A DNA stretch of 64,000 nucleotides. It comes from Candidatus Cloacimonas acidaminovorans str. Evry. GTDB lineage: Bacteria; Cloacimonadota; Cloacimonadia; Cloacimonadales; Cloacimonadaceae. Shown here piece after piece: positions 16,839-27,000 of the stretch. The position numbers and the translations under genes are program-made. The notes beneath the pieces are model-generated. The model had not been told where the DNA came from, did not search any database, and saw only the letters and a program-made list of their open reading frames with translations. Within the stretch, counting starts at the first letter, position 1. Every line of letters starts with the position of its first letter. The stretch lies in NCBI RefSeq assembly GCF_000146065.2, contig NC_020449.1, positions 2,084,654 through 2,148,653 on the forward strand. Direction: 5' to 3'.

Positions 16839-19021
16839 ACTGGTCACGATTTTTCCGGTCTGTGGGGTCTGTGTTTTTAGCTATTCCAGATAGCTATGCC
16901 ACAATTTTGTTTTCGGATTCAGTGCTTTTAGGATTGATGTTGCTTACGATTACTTTACTATCTCCTGTTGTAGGTTTATCTGGTTTATTTTCTTTAATTG
17001 TGGCAATTTTGGCAGCAAGAATTTTGGGCTTTGAGCATTGGGAATCAAGTAGTGGGATAACTGCTTTCAATTCACTTTTAGCAGGTATGATGGTTGGTTA
17101 TTACTATCCGATGCAAATTATCAGCAGTTCATCTATAAATTATCTTTGTTTTCTGCTGTTAGTTTCTCTTTTCACTCTTTTACTATACTTGTTTAGCAGC
17201 TATCTTTTTCAACAATTCTTCCGTTTACCTTCAATGAGCTTATCTTTTTCCATAGTAGCTATACTTTTATGGTATTATTTTGCTCGCAAAGGGTATTTAT
17301 CCAATTATCCATTTGATAAAATACTGCTTTTCAGTCCGACACTCAAGTTACCTGAATTTTGGCGTTTATTCTTTATTTCTTTGGGTTCTATCTTTTTTAC
17401 TCCGGAAGTTTCTGCAGGCATCTTAGTTTCTATAGCTTTACTAATAATTACGCGCATCGGATTTGGCTTAGCACTTTTAGGATGGACGCTAAATTATATA
17501 TTAATGCGTTTGGCGGGTGTGCAACCAGGAAGCGGAGTTTTCTATTCAGGTTTTAATGCTATTTTAATTATGTATGCCGTTGCGGGAATATATCTTTTGC
17601 CAGGTAAAAGTTCCATTTTGATTGGGTTAATTGCAACCGGAATTGGCTTTTTATTTACTGCCTTATTCAATGTTGTATATTATTACTACAATGCTTTTAC
17701 TGGCTTATATACCCCTCTGGCGGTTCCAGTTTTTGCTTTTCCGTTCAATATAGTTGTTTTACTAGTAATTTTCAGTTTGCGTTTACGGCTGAAAGTGGAT
17801 AAACCTGTAATGAATGATTATGGTGTTTTCAATCCCGAATTGGCTTTGCAGACCTATCAGGAACGCTATAAAAGGTTTAGCCATTTAGGTATCCCTCAAT
17901 TTGCTATGCCTCTAAATGGTTTGTGGACTATCACTCAAGGAAACAATGGGATCTATACTCATAAATTGGATTGGGCTTATGCTTGGGATTTTGAAATGCT
18001 GAATAGTGAAGGGAGAAACTACGATAAAGAAAACAATAATTTAAATGACTATTTTTCTTTCGGTAAACCGGTTCTTGCTTCAGCGGCAGGTTCTGTAGTT
18101 AAAATTTGTGAAGGAGTAGCGGATAATCCTATTGGCCAGGTTAATACTAAGGAGAATTGGGGTAATTATGTTTGCCTTTCTCACAGCTACGGACTTTACT
18201 CTTTTTATGCACATCTCAAACAGGGTAGCATCAGAGTTAAAGTTGGCGATTATATTCAAAAAGGGGATTGTATTGCTCAATTAGGAAATTCAGGACGCTC
18301 AGCAGTTCCGCATTTACATTTTCAAGTTCAATTGGGAATTGAACCCGGCAGTCCAACCCGTCTATCACATTTAATTAACTACAAACTTATCAAGGAAGAT
18401 AAAACCCTTGAATTTATCGGTAGTGGTATTCCCAAGGAAAAAGAAACTCTTTCTGCATTAGTAGCAGAACCCCATTTACAAAGTATTTTAGCTTTACAAC
18501 AGCAAAACGAACAGCAGCTAAAAGTTACCCGCGGTAAAAAACAAAGCACCGAATTATGGAAAGTACATCTTGATCTTTGGGGCAATTTCACCATTAAATC
18601 TACTAAACATACCGACCTGAGCTTCAGCGTTTATGATGGAATTTATAATGCTCTTTCTTTAAAAGGAAATCGTAAAAGTGCTCTTACAGCTTTTGCTTTG
18701 TTAATTTCCCGTCTACCATACAGTGAAAAACAGGAAATCTACTTATCTGATGAACCGGCTCTTTCTGTAATTATCAGTCCTGCGTTACGGCATATAGTAT
18801 TACTTTTCAGCCCCTTATTTCCTCTTTTTTCTGCTTGTGTACACAGTAAAATAAAGGTCAATTCAGATTTTATTGAAGTAGAAAGCGATATCACATACCG
18901 TATTTTGGGTATTCCATATAGAAACAGAACAGGAAATGTAAGTATAGAAAAATATAAGGGATTAGCGGCTTTGGAACTAAAGAAGGGTAAAAAAACCTTA
19001 CTAAAAGCCGAAACAATTTAA
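16835..19021 (+). CDS. Urea-transporter-like membrane domain fused to M23 peptidase
   Basis: 728 residues in two halves. Residues 1-320 are strongly hydrophobic, about ten membrane spans, with the internal duplication of urea transporters: GITAFNSLLAGMMVG (74-88) and SGFNAILIMYAVAG (238-251), followed by LAVPVFAFPFN. Residues about 350-515 are a LytM/M23 metallopeptidase: zinc-ligand candidates His376 and Asp385 (YAWDF), then FYAHL (His460) and HLHF (His493, His495). The remainder (520-728) is unassigned. The fusion joins a channel fold to a cell-wall or peptide endopeptidase. Whether urea is carried is unknown; another small amide or amine made by the upstream enzymes is an alternative. Confidence 0.82.
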   Translation: MNWSRFFRSVGSVFLAIPDSYATILFSDSVLLGLMLLTITLLSPVVGLSGLFSLIVAILAARILGFEHWESSSGITAFNSLLAGMMVGYYYPMQIISSSSINYLCFLLLVSLFTLLLYLFSSYLFQQFFRLPSMSLSFSIVAILLWYYFARKGYLSNYPFDKILLFSPTLKLPEFWRLFFISLGSIFFTPEVSAGILVSIALLIITRIGFGLALLGWTLNYILMRLAGVQPGSGVFYSGFNAILIMYAVAGIYLLPGKSSILIGLIATGIGFLFTALFNVVYYYYNAFTGLYTPLAVPVFAFPFNIVVLLVIFSLRLRLKVDKPVMNDYGVFNPELALQTYQERYKRFSHLGIPQFAMPLNGLWTITQGNNGIYTHKLDWAYAWDFEMLNSEGRNYDKENNNLNDYFSFGKPVLASAAGSVVKICEGVADNPIGQVNTKENWGNYVCLSHSYGLYSFYAHLKQGSIRVKVGDYIQKGDCIAQLGNSGRSAVPHLHFQVQLGIEPGSPTRLSHLINYKLIKEDKTLEFIGSGIPKEKETLSALVAEPHLQSILALQQQNEQQLKVTRGKKQSTELWKVHLDLWGNFTIKSTKHTDLSFSVYDGIYNALSLKGNRKSALTAFALLISRLPYSEKQEIYLSDEPALSVIISPALRHIVLLFSPLFPLFSACVHSKIKVNSDFIEVESDITYRILGIPYRNRTGNVSIEKYKGLAALELKKGKKTLLKAETI

Positions 19022-19039
19022 TAAATAAGGAGTTATATC

Positions 19040-19642
19040 ATGAAACGAATTATTCTACCCTGTCTCCTTATCTTGGCTGCAGGGTTTCTTCTGGGGCAGG
19101 GTAAGGCATCTATTACTGATTCTTATAATGCTGAGACCGCCAGAAATTATACGCGTGCACTACAAATTATGGAAGACCTAAGTGCAAACGATCCCAATGA
19201 CGAATTTTACATTTTACGCATTGCCTGGTTGCAGTATCTCTTAGGGAGTTATAATGAATCAATGAAAAACTATCAGAAATCCAATAACCTATATCCTTCC
19301 TTGGATGCACAAACTGGTATTCTGAATTGTCAATTAGCTTTAGGGATGTGGAATGAAGCCCATAATCAAGCAGAGCATATTCTGCAGAATTTTCCTCAGA
19401 ATATAGCTGTTCTCAGTAAAGCTGCTTATTCCACCTATATGCTTCAAAATTATAGAGCTACAGCAGATTATTATCAAAGAATTGTTAATATATTCCCTTG
19501 GGATATGGAATCGCGTGGTTATCTGGTAAACAATCTGTACCTTTCCAAGGATATAGAAAATGCTCGCCAGCATTATCAAATCTTAAAGAAATATGCTCCC
19601 GATTCTGCTATGGCAAAGGAATATTCTAAGATATTCAAATAA
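19040..19642 (+). CDS. Secreted tetratricopeptide-repeat protein
   Basis: 200 residues with a signal peptide (MKRIILPCLLILAAGFLLGQ). The mature part is made of about four TPR-like helical pairs, for example ARNYTRALQIMEDLSANDP, YNESMKNYQKSNNLYPS and YRATADYYQRIVNIFPWDM. A clear GGAG lies 9 bp before the ATG, and the stop is 4 bp from the next gene. TPRs mediate protein contacts; in this cassette it probably scaffolds periplasmic or outer-membrane partners. No enzymatic motif seen. Confidence 0.75.
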   Translation: MKRIILPCLLILAAGFLLGQGKASITDSYNAETARNYTRALQIMEDLSANDPNDEFYILRIAWLQYLLGSYNESMKNYQKSNNLYPSLDAQTGILNCQLALGMWNEAHNQAEHILQNFPQNIAVLSKAAYSTYMLQNYRATADYYQRIVNIFPWDMESRGYLVNNLYLSKDIENARQHYQILKKYAPDSAMAKEYSKIFK

Positions 19643-19646
19643 CTAA

Positions 19647-20849
19647 ATGCGTTATTTTTGGCTGATTCTTCTTATTATCCCCTGTCTGCTTTTTTCAGAA
19701 GATATTGTTACCTTGCCATTTAACCTTATTTCCACTGCCTATAATAATATGCTTACCGGAAACTATGAAATAGCCGAAAAACAATATCAACAATTAACCA
19801 TTTTATATCCACAAGAAAGAAGCGGTTGGGAAGGATTACTTTGGTCTCAAAATGCTCAGGGCAAATTTCATAAATCTCTGAAAACCTTTTCAAATGCCAA
19901 AACAAAACTGCCGGAATTAGATGGAATTTATAACTATTATGCCTTTGCCTTATATCAGCAAAACCGTTTGCCTGAAGCAAGGTATTATTATAAACAAGCT
20001 TTAGATAATATGCCTGCAAATCCTTTGGCGAATCAAGTTTCCTGTGAAGGTTTAGCTTACACCTATCTGGCTTTGGATAATTATCCTAAAGCACAAAAAT
20101 ATTTTTCTAAGGCAGCTTTTATTAGCGGCAGGCAAATGTCCGCTATAAAACCGTCTTTTAATAGTACTGTCTATTACAAAGTTCCAGGAACAGAAAAAAA
20201 TGCCTATGGTTTTAGGCAATCTGCCAAATATAAATGTGCAGAGCTTAAGCTAAATTATGAATATTTTCAATTGGATAATGCCTTTTTCCGGGATCTATAT
20301 AAAGCAGATTTTACTTACCAATTCATTCCTTTGGAAGTAGGCATCAATGGATCTTATCTTTCTGGAGAAGATGCCAGAGTTTATCCTGCCTGGCAGTTAG
20401 GAATGGAATTATGTCCAAAACTGTATCCGGGAAAAATTGTTTTGAACCCAGAGCTTTTTGTCTCTTTCAGTCATTATCCACGTTTTGATGTTCAGCAGAT
20501 AAGTTTGCAGCCTCAAGTTCTTTGGCGTGATTTTTATTTTTCTTATGCTTTGCATAGTGCGTTTATGGATAATGAACCCGCAGAAACGGATAGCGTTCAT
20601 TTTGCTCAACAGTTTTGCCTAACAAAATCTCTTCCGTATAGTTTTGAGCTTGGTTTTCATTATGGAGCAGGAAACGATACTTGGATAATAGATAATTCTG
20701 GAGTGATTATAGATACCTTCAATCAAAATGGTTCTTATTATGGAATCTCCTTAGGTAAGGAATTTTTCAAGCATCTCTATTTATATGGTTATTATCAAAA
20801 GTGGGATAGCGAAGACCTTTTCTATTTTTCGCTTTCAGGTTATTATTAA
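19647..20849 (+). CDS. TPR protein with C-terminal outer-membrane barrel
   Basis: 400 residues. A signal peptide (MRYFWLILLIIPCLLFS) is followed to about residue 165 by TPR units (NYEIAEKQYQQLTILYPQE, NRLPEARYYYKQALDNMP, YPKAQKYFSKAAF). From about 180 onwards the sequence changes to alternating aromatic strands (KLNYEYFQLDNAFF, LYLYGYYQKW) and ends FYFSLSGYY, as in outer-membrane barrels. The architecture is reminiscent of TPR-porin export proteins (PelB/PgaA/BcsC-like), although much smaller. Export of the cassette's product or anchoring of the neighbouring lipoprotein is a reasonable guess. Confidence 0.7.
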   Translation: MRYFWLILLIIPCLLFSEDIVTLPFNLISTAYNNMLTGNYEIAEKQYQQLTILYPQERSGWEGLLWSQNAQGKFHKSLKTFSNAKTKLPELDGIYNYYAFALYQQNRLPEARYYYKQALDNMPANPLANQVSCEGLAYTYLALDNYPKAQKYFSKAAFISGRQMSAIKPSFNSTVYYKVPGTEKNAYGFRQSAKYKCAELKLNYEYFQLDNAFFRDLYKADFTYQFIPLEVGINGSYLSGEDARVYPAWQLGMELCPKLYPGKIVLNPELFVSFSHYPRFDVQQISLQPQVLWRDFYFSYALHSAFMDNEPAETDSVHFAQQFCLTKSLPYSFELGFHYGAGNDTWIIDNSGVIIDTFNQNGSYYGISLGKEFFKHLYLYGYYQKWDSEDLFYFSLSGYY

Positions 20850-23563
20850 TGCGTCGTATCTTTTTTTTCTTGTTATTAATTGTTTTGCTTGCTTCCTGTA
20901 ACTTACGGGAAAATTTATTGTTACCCCCAGAAATTTCTGCAGCAGATTATCAAACGGGGAACACTATCAAGGTCTATTCCGATTATTTAATTAAAGCCGC
21001 AAATGACGATTCCTATTTAATGCTACACAAAGAATCCATTGCCGATGAATTAATTCACTTAGGTGACGAAATTGTTTTTCGTAAAGTGAAAACATTTGTT
21101 ATGCGAGATTCCTTGGGCTTTCAAAATAATGCCGAAGCAAAAAGTAATACCTATCAATTTGGCGTTATACGTTCCGGTACTATAATAGACCTTATTGCTT
21201 CTATCAATATGGCCGAAATATACACTGAAATAAAACCGAGTTCAGATCCATTTTATTTAGTTAGTTTCAATTATTATCTGCAAGCCAATCCTATAAATCC
21301 TACATATTATAATAAGCGCAGAGCTTATTTTCCTATATCGGCTACAGGTGAATATGCTCTATTGTCTATACCTGAAGAGGATAATCCTACCCTGCAACAT
21401 AACGGTAGGGATAATTTCTATGCTGTTTTGCTTAATAACACGGGAGCCCAGGTAGCGGTAAATTTTCCTGCTGCATACACATCTATGGCTGGAAATATAA
21501 CTATTAGGTTGAAAGATAATTTAACCGATTACAATAAATTAACTGCCTACTACCCCAATGCGGCTATATCTTATCCTGTTGTAGAGTTACAAACTGAAAA
21601 AGCAATCGGCAACTGCCTTGCTTACTTAAGAATATTAAATGCAGGAAAGGGATTTTTTAGCAGACAGTGGATTCATCTATCAGAAAATTCTGTATACAGC
21701 TGGTCTGAAAACGATCCTGTGTCCGGAACTTCCAACTGGTGGATAGATGAAACAGGTCTATACAGTTTTTTAAAAGGCAGCGGTGAATATTTCCTGTTAA
21801 GCCCTTTGGAAAATCAACAGGAAATATCCGTCCCCTTAGATGGAAGCGTTAATAGTGTATTTTTACAACAGGTCTGGTTCGATTTACGCTCAATTTCTTT
21901 ACCGGAAACCCAGATGAAAGTTAATATCGCTCCCGATATTTCTTCCATACTGGCCGATTACTTTCAAAATAATCCCTATTCTTTCAATTCCCCTGTGCAG
22001 GCATTCGTAATCAATTTTTATAAAGATTCTGAACTTATAGCTACCCTACCTGAAAATAACTGGATCGAATTTGGCTTTTTCACCAACCAAACAGAGAATA
22101 ATAAAAACCGCCTATTTAGTGTTTGTCGTAATAACCTTCAGGATATTATTACTTATAAAAGCCCAGGAACAAGCTATGATGCCAATCATTATATCCAAGT
22201 TAATTCCTATATCTATTCTGGGATAACATCTTCTGCAGCATATCTTTATGGCTGTTTACAAACAGCTCCCTCGCAGTTGAAAGTTCCTTATTATAAAAAT
22301 CGCCAATACCTGCAAACCGAAAATGCCATTATTAGTTGGTGGAATGCCGATAAAACTGATTATGATTATCTTATTCTAAATTTAAAACCTGCTTTTCCCA
22401 ATCATCCTTGGCTGAAAGGAGAACCGTTTTATATCAGCGCAGCGAGTTCATTAGCCGATTTTTGTTTCTATACGCATAATGAAAAGCAAAGCTCTTTGCC
22501 TTCGGGTTTTTATCTTGCTTTACCTGTTTTCAACCCGCAAGAAAATTATCTTCTATTTTCCACTTTTCCTTATTCGCGCCTAAAAAATTATCTGCAGGGA
22601 ACAGCAAATTGTTATGTCCAAAAGAACTGGCTGAATATCTATCCCGAATTTCCCGGGATGATTATTAATTGCAAAATAAACTATACCAATCCGTTTAAAC
22701 TGAGAACTTATTCCACAATGAACTTCTTCTGGAATGATCTCATTTTTTATACTTATGGCAATGCCCCTCAAGAAACAAACACAATTTTCAGCTTTTATAA
22801 AACTAATACACTTGCAGATCCCTATCGCATTCTTTCCAATCAATATAACCTCAGTTACTCTTCTGCTGTATATCAGGTAAGTTCAGATTCCGAAGAAAAT
22901 TTTGCTCTCTTTCAGCCAGTGCTCTTTTTCCCACGCACTGCAAAAGGACAGAATCTGCTCTTTTATGAAAAAACAGAACCCTTCTATCGACTTTATGCTT
23001 TTTATGAAAGCGCTTCTTACGATCCCTGGTATTTTTATATTGATAATGGATTTAATGGTATTGCTTTAGCTAATAGCGGTTCCTATGCCTCCTTTGTAGA
23101 TAATAACCCTCATAATAGTGTAAGCGTTTCTGTTAGAAACTCCACTCAAGATGAAATCGTCTCACTCTATCAGGTACAGTTTGTGCTACCAAACTATTTT
23201 ATTAATAAGGGTGTGCCTTCAGGGTCAATTCTCAATTTGAGCAAATTGAATTATGTTTCTGGAGTTGATAATCTCTTGGCAGCTTATCAGCTTAGTGTGT
23301 CAACTCCCACGGGAGAGCCAATTAATCCAGATTTTTACAATATTATCGGAGCACAACAAGAACCCTATATTTATCTCCCTATTACAGAAGTAGCTACTAT
23401 TAAAACTGCTCATTTGTTTTACCGCGATCAATTAGGAAATGTAACAGAACTAAACCGAGTGGATAGTTTTAGCGCTAATTATGCGAATGAATATATTGTT
23501 GTAGGAAATTGCTTTATCTGTACTGTTCCCAATCCGGGGATTTTTTATATCACCAAATTCTAA
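20849..23563 (+). CDS. Large lipoprotein of unknown function
   Basis: 904 residues with a lipoprotein signal (MRRIFFFLLLIVLLASCN; lipobox LASC, Cys about residue 17). The rest is rich in beta-strands, Asn, Tyr and Ser, with recurring short motifs such as GEYALLS, GLYSFL, GSYASF and PGIFYI that suggest several beta-sandwich modules. No known domain was recognised. The start shares one base with the stop of the previous gene (TAATG). As the last member of the cassette it probably sits on the outer membrane with the TPR/barrel protein. Confidence 0.72.
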   Translation: MRRIFFFLLLIVLLASCNLRENLLLPPEISAADYQTGNTIKVYSDYLIKAANDDSYLMLHKESIADELIHLGDEIVFRKVKTFVMRDSLGFQNNAEAKSNTYQFGVIRSGTIIDLIASINMAEIYTEIKPSSDPFYLVSFNYYLQANPINPTYYNKRRAYFPISATGEYALLSIPEEDNPTLQHNGRDNFYAVLLNNTGAQVAVNFPAAYTSMAGNITIRLKDNLTDYNKLTAYYPNAAISYPVVELQTEKAIGNCLAYLRILNAGKGFFSRQWIHLSENSVYSWSENDPVSGTSNWWIDETGLYSFLKGSGEYFLLSPLENQQEISVPLDGSVNSVFLQQVWFDLRSISLPETQMKVNIAPDISSILADYFQNNPYSFNSPVQAFVINFYKDSELIATLPENNWIEFGFFTNQTENNKNRLFSVCRNNLQDIITYKSPGTSYDANHYIQVNSYIYSGITSSAAYLYGCLQTAPSQLKVPYYKNRQYLQTENAIISWWNADKTDYDYLILNLKPAFPNHPWLKGEPFYISAASSLADFCFYTHNEKQSSLPSGFYLALPVFNPQENYLLFSTFPYSRLKNYLQGTANCYVQKNWLNIYPEFPGMIINCKINYTNPFKLRTYSTMNFFWNDLIFYTYGNAPQETNTIFSFYKTNTLADPYRILSNQYNLSYSSAVYQVSSDSEENFALFQPVLFFPRTAKGQNLLFYEKTEPFYRLYAFYESASYDPWYFYIDNGFNGIALANSGSYASFVDNNPHNSVSVSVRNSTQDEIVSLYQVQFVLPNYFINKGVPSGSILNLSKLNYVSGVDNLLAAYQLSVSTPTGEPINPDFYNIIGAQQEPYIYLPITEVATIKTAHLFYRDQLGNVTELNRVDSFSANYANEYIVVGNCFICTVPNPGIFYITKF

Positions 23564-23911
23564 ATGTAGTTCCCTGAGTGAGGAATCAGCTGTAGTTATT
23601 AGTTGAAAGTGTATTTAATTTGGCTATTTTTTATTCTTATACTGGCTTAAAAATTCTCTAACGATTCCCTTATCTCGTTAAGGAAGTGTTAGAGGATCGT
23701 TAGAGGATCGTTAGAGAATCGTTAGAGGATCGCCTAAGAAGATGTGAGGCGTCCTCAAAAGATTAACAACGAAACAGAGGTAAATAAACCTCACGCAGAT
23801 TTCGCAGATATATTTTTTAGCCACCGAAAACACCGAAATAATAGATAATCCTCCAAATTAGATAGGGCCTGGGAATTATCATTCGGGGAAAATGCTATCA
23901 ATTTCTAATAT
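23564..23911. other. Intergenic spacer with phased array
   Basis: No gene. Contains the 11-bp phased array at 23658-23731 and short dispersed phrases such as CACGCAGATTTCGCAGAT and GCCACCGAAAACACCGAAA that recur, varied, at 46190-46320. The two flanking genes converge here. Confidence 0.6.
23658..23731. repeat. 11-bp phased palindromic array, locus 2
   Basis: One left unit CTAACGATTCC (23658-23668), an 8-bp centre CTTATCTC (23669-23676), then five right units: GTTAAGGAAGT, GTTAGAGGATC twice, GTTAGAGAATC, GTTAGAGGATC, each exactly 11 bp. Left and right units are inverted relative to each other (CTCTAACGATTC pairs with GAATCGTTAGAG at 23716-23727). The centre resembles GTTGTCTC of locus 1 and both arrays follow AAATTCT. 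Confidence 0.85.
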
Positions 23912-23950
23912 AAAAAAGAACCCCCGAGCTGTAAAAGTTCAGGGGGTTCC
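23912..23950 (-). terminator. Rho-independent terminator of the 24002-30067 gene
   Basis: On the minus strand GGAACCCCCTGAACTTTTAC leads into AGCTCGGGGGTTC followed by TTTTTTA. The GAACCCCC/GGGGGTTC stem with a T-run sits about 50 bp beyond the stop codon. Confidence 0.85.
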
Positions 23951-24001
23951 AATTTGACTATTTACTTCCAAGCAAAGCTGGAAGAGCTTTAGCTGCAGAA
24001 G

Positions 24002-27000
24002 TTATTTCATCATTATCATTTTCTTGGTGCTGCTGTATTTTCCAGCTTGCATCTTATAGTAATAGATACCACTGGAAACAGAACGACCATTATCATCGGT
24101 TCCGTTCCAGACGATAGTATGATTTCCGGGTTCCTGAATACCTTTCACTACGGTCTTCACTAATTGACCTTTAACATTATAGATTTCAATAGTTACAGGT
24201 CCTTTTTCTTTAACACTGTAAGAAATGGTAGTTTCCGGATTGAAGGGGTTAGGATAGTTGTTGTGCAAAGCGGTAACAACTACAGGAAGTTCAGGATCAT
24301 TAACATCGTTCCCCATAATTGAAACATCATCAACACAGAAGAAGAAGGCATCATTGGAAAGGCATTGAATACCAATGTAAAGAGGTCCTGGCTGTGTAAT
24401 TTGATAGGTGTATTCAGTCCATTCCACCGGTGCTTGAATATAATTTGGACCGCTAATGATAGTGAAGCTACTGGGAGTAGTATTATTAGAAATACCTACT
24501 TTGAATCTTTCCAATCCATAGTCATCTACATAACTTCTTGCCCAGAATTTGATGGAACTTGCTCCTGACAATTGCGGAGTAATCATCCAGTCATTATTAG
24601 GAGGAGTGGTTGAGGCAAAACTGCAAGCCATTTTGTTTCCTCCGTGAGCTGTAAGAGAAGTAAGAGGTGGAGTTGTAGTAGTAGGATTGAAGATTATAAA
24701 TGCCATCGGACTATAGGCATTTTCCCAGGCATAACCTTGAATACCATAAGTTCCGCTTAGGTCCACATCAACCAGTGTCCAAGGAGCAAAAGTTAAAGTG
24801 AAATCAGGATAGGTTTCAAAGCCATCACTAAACAAATCTGAGGTTGGAGGCAACTGGAAGTTTACAGTAGTGGTTTGACCGGTTACAACTATGATACCAG
24901 AATGCGTAACGGAAGCATAATTGGGATGGCTAGCAGTTACACTATGAACTCCAGAAAGCACTGTCATACTATATGCACCGCTGGCATTGGTTGTAGCAGT
25001 AACATCTTCGCAGGTAACAGTAGCTCCAGAAATTGGTTGATTTTGCATATTGCGAACAATACCGGCAATAGTTCCAATTTCATGATACAAAGGCAACGCA
25101 TTAGACAAAGCGGCAACGGAATAAGCTCCACCTGTGTAAACTGCCTTTACTGCCCATTTATAAGTTCCATCCGGTAATGAAGCCCAACCTTCATCTGCAA
25201 AGCTTAAAGCAGTAATAGGAGTGCCGGTTAAAGAAGTCCAGGCACTTTCATTGGTTTCCTGACCTTGCAGTAAACGCCATACCTGATAACCAACCAGAAC
25301 TCTGTCATCGGTAGATTTTATAGATTGAACAGTTTCATTATTATGGGAGATAGATTTAGCCATACCTTGAGGTAAGGATTTAGTTCTCTGTAGAACTGTT
25401 CTAATCCCTTCAAAAGAGGGTGCAGCTGTAGGTGCTGCCCAACCAACGAAACCTTGGATATTCCAGTTGTAATCCAGATCAGGATTCTGCTCAATTAGAG
25501 TGGTCCAGGAACCACCAAAATACATCATATTGCCAAAACCATTAACAGCAGGACCGGCATCACAACCGGCAGGATAACCGCTTGTTACAACATTACGGTA
25601 ACCAAACCATAGTTCTTCATTACCTGTAACGAGAACAGGATTATTCAAGGTAACAGTATTATATGTGTCAAGAACTGGCGTAAAACCTTGATCTACAACC
25701 ATATTAGCTGGAGCAGCAGCAGTTCCTCCAGTCCAAACGCGAACGGAGAAGGTTCCTGCCTGGGCAGGCCATACTTTGAGTGTATATAAGCTCATTCCGG
25801 CATAATCAGCAAGAGCGGATGCAGGGTAGCGAATGTATACATCAAAGTCATTTGCACTACCAGTACCTATGCTATCATTATTTTCACCACTGTCATAGTG
25901 CAGCCATTCACCTCCCGCAGATCCAGGTGCCATCCAAGTAATATTGGCAATAGCTCCATTATCTGTTGCTTGAACATTTACAGGAGGTAAAGTGATTTCG
26001 GTAAGCACGAAGTTTTGAGTTGTGGTCTGCATACCTGTAATTACTACACCTGCCTGTGAACCGGATTGATAACCTTGCTTGGTACAAGTTACAGTATATG
26101 TTCCAGCATAAACGCCAAAACTGTAATGTCCGGTAGCATCGCTTTGACCGCTATATTCACCAGCGGTAATAGTGGCACCTTGAATAGGAAGATTTGTTCC
26201 GAATTCAGTAACTGTTCCGGTTAAGGTTCCCATCATACCTTTGTGAATTTCATTGGAGAATGCGGCATTGGAAAATACATTATTAGTATAAACAGCTTTC
26301 ACAGCAAATTTATAAACACCGGAAGGTAAGGGCTGCCAGGCATTATCTACATAAGTAGTAGGAGTAATAGTAGAAGGAGTTAGAGTTGTCCAGTTTGCCT
26401 CATTACCTTGATCAGCAGCTAAAAGACGATATACTCTATAGCCAAGCAAAACTCTGTTATTTTCAGTAGGCCTTTCTACGCTTAGAACGGGCTCACTGAT
26501 TGCAGGATTCTTTATCCTGTCACGACTGATAGGCAAAGAAGGATAAACCATTTTGGGTGTTGAATTATTTACTTTGGAAGCTGCTAATAGTTCCTCTGTG
26601 CTGAATTTCAGAACATTATCGGGCGTACCGATAAGGATATCATCCACGAACCAAACATACCACATTCCATCAGCGGAAGGCGGATCATCGGCATGCCAGG
26701 CAAGCTTAATTTGCTGTCCGGTATAGGAAGAAAGATCAATAGTAATTGGAGTGGCATAATAATTCCATCCGCCTGTTAAAGCAGTTGCATCCCAAAGAAC
26801 AGTCCAAGTATTGCCATTATCTGTAGAGACCTTAATATAATAGTGGTCATTATTAGTTGAACCAAGATAGACATAGCTCCAGAATTGTAAAACAGCATTT
26901 CCGGGGCAAGAGAATTGAGGTGTAATCAACCATTCATCCTGATGGTTATAACTCCACCACATAGCTGCTTGATAAGATCCACCATGAGGTGGAACTGCAG

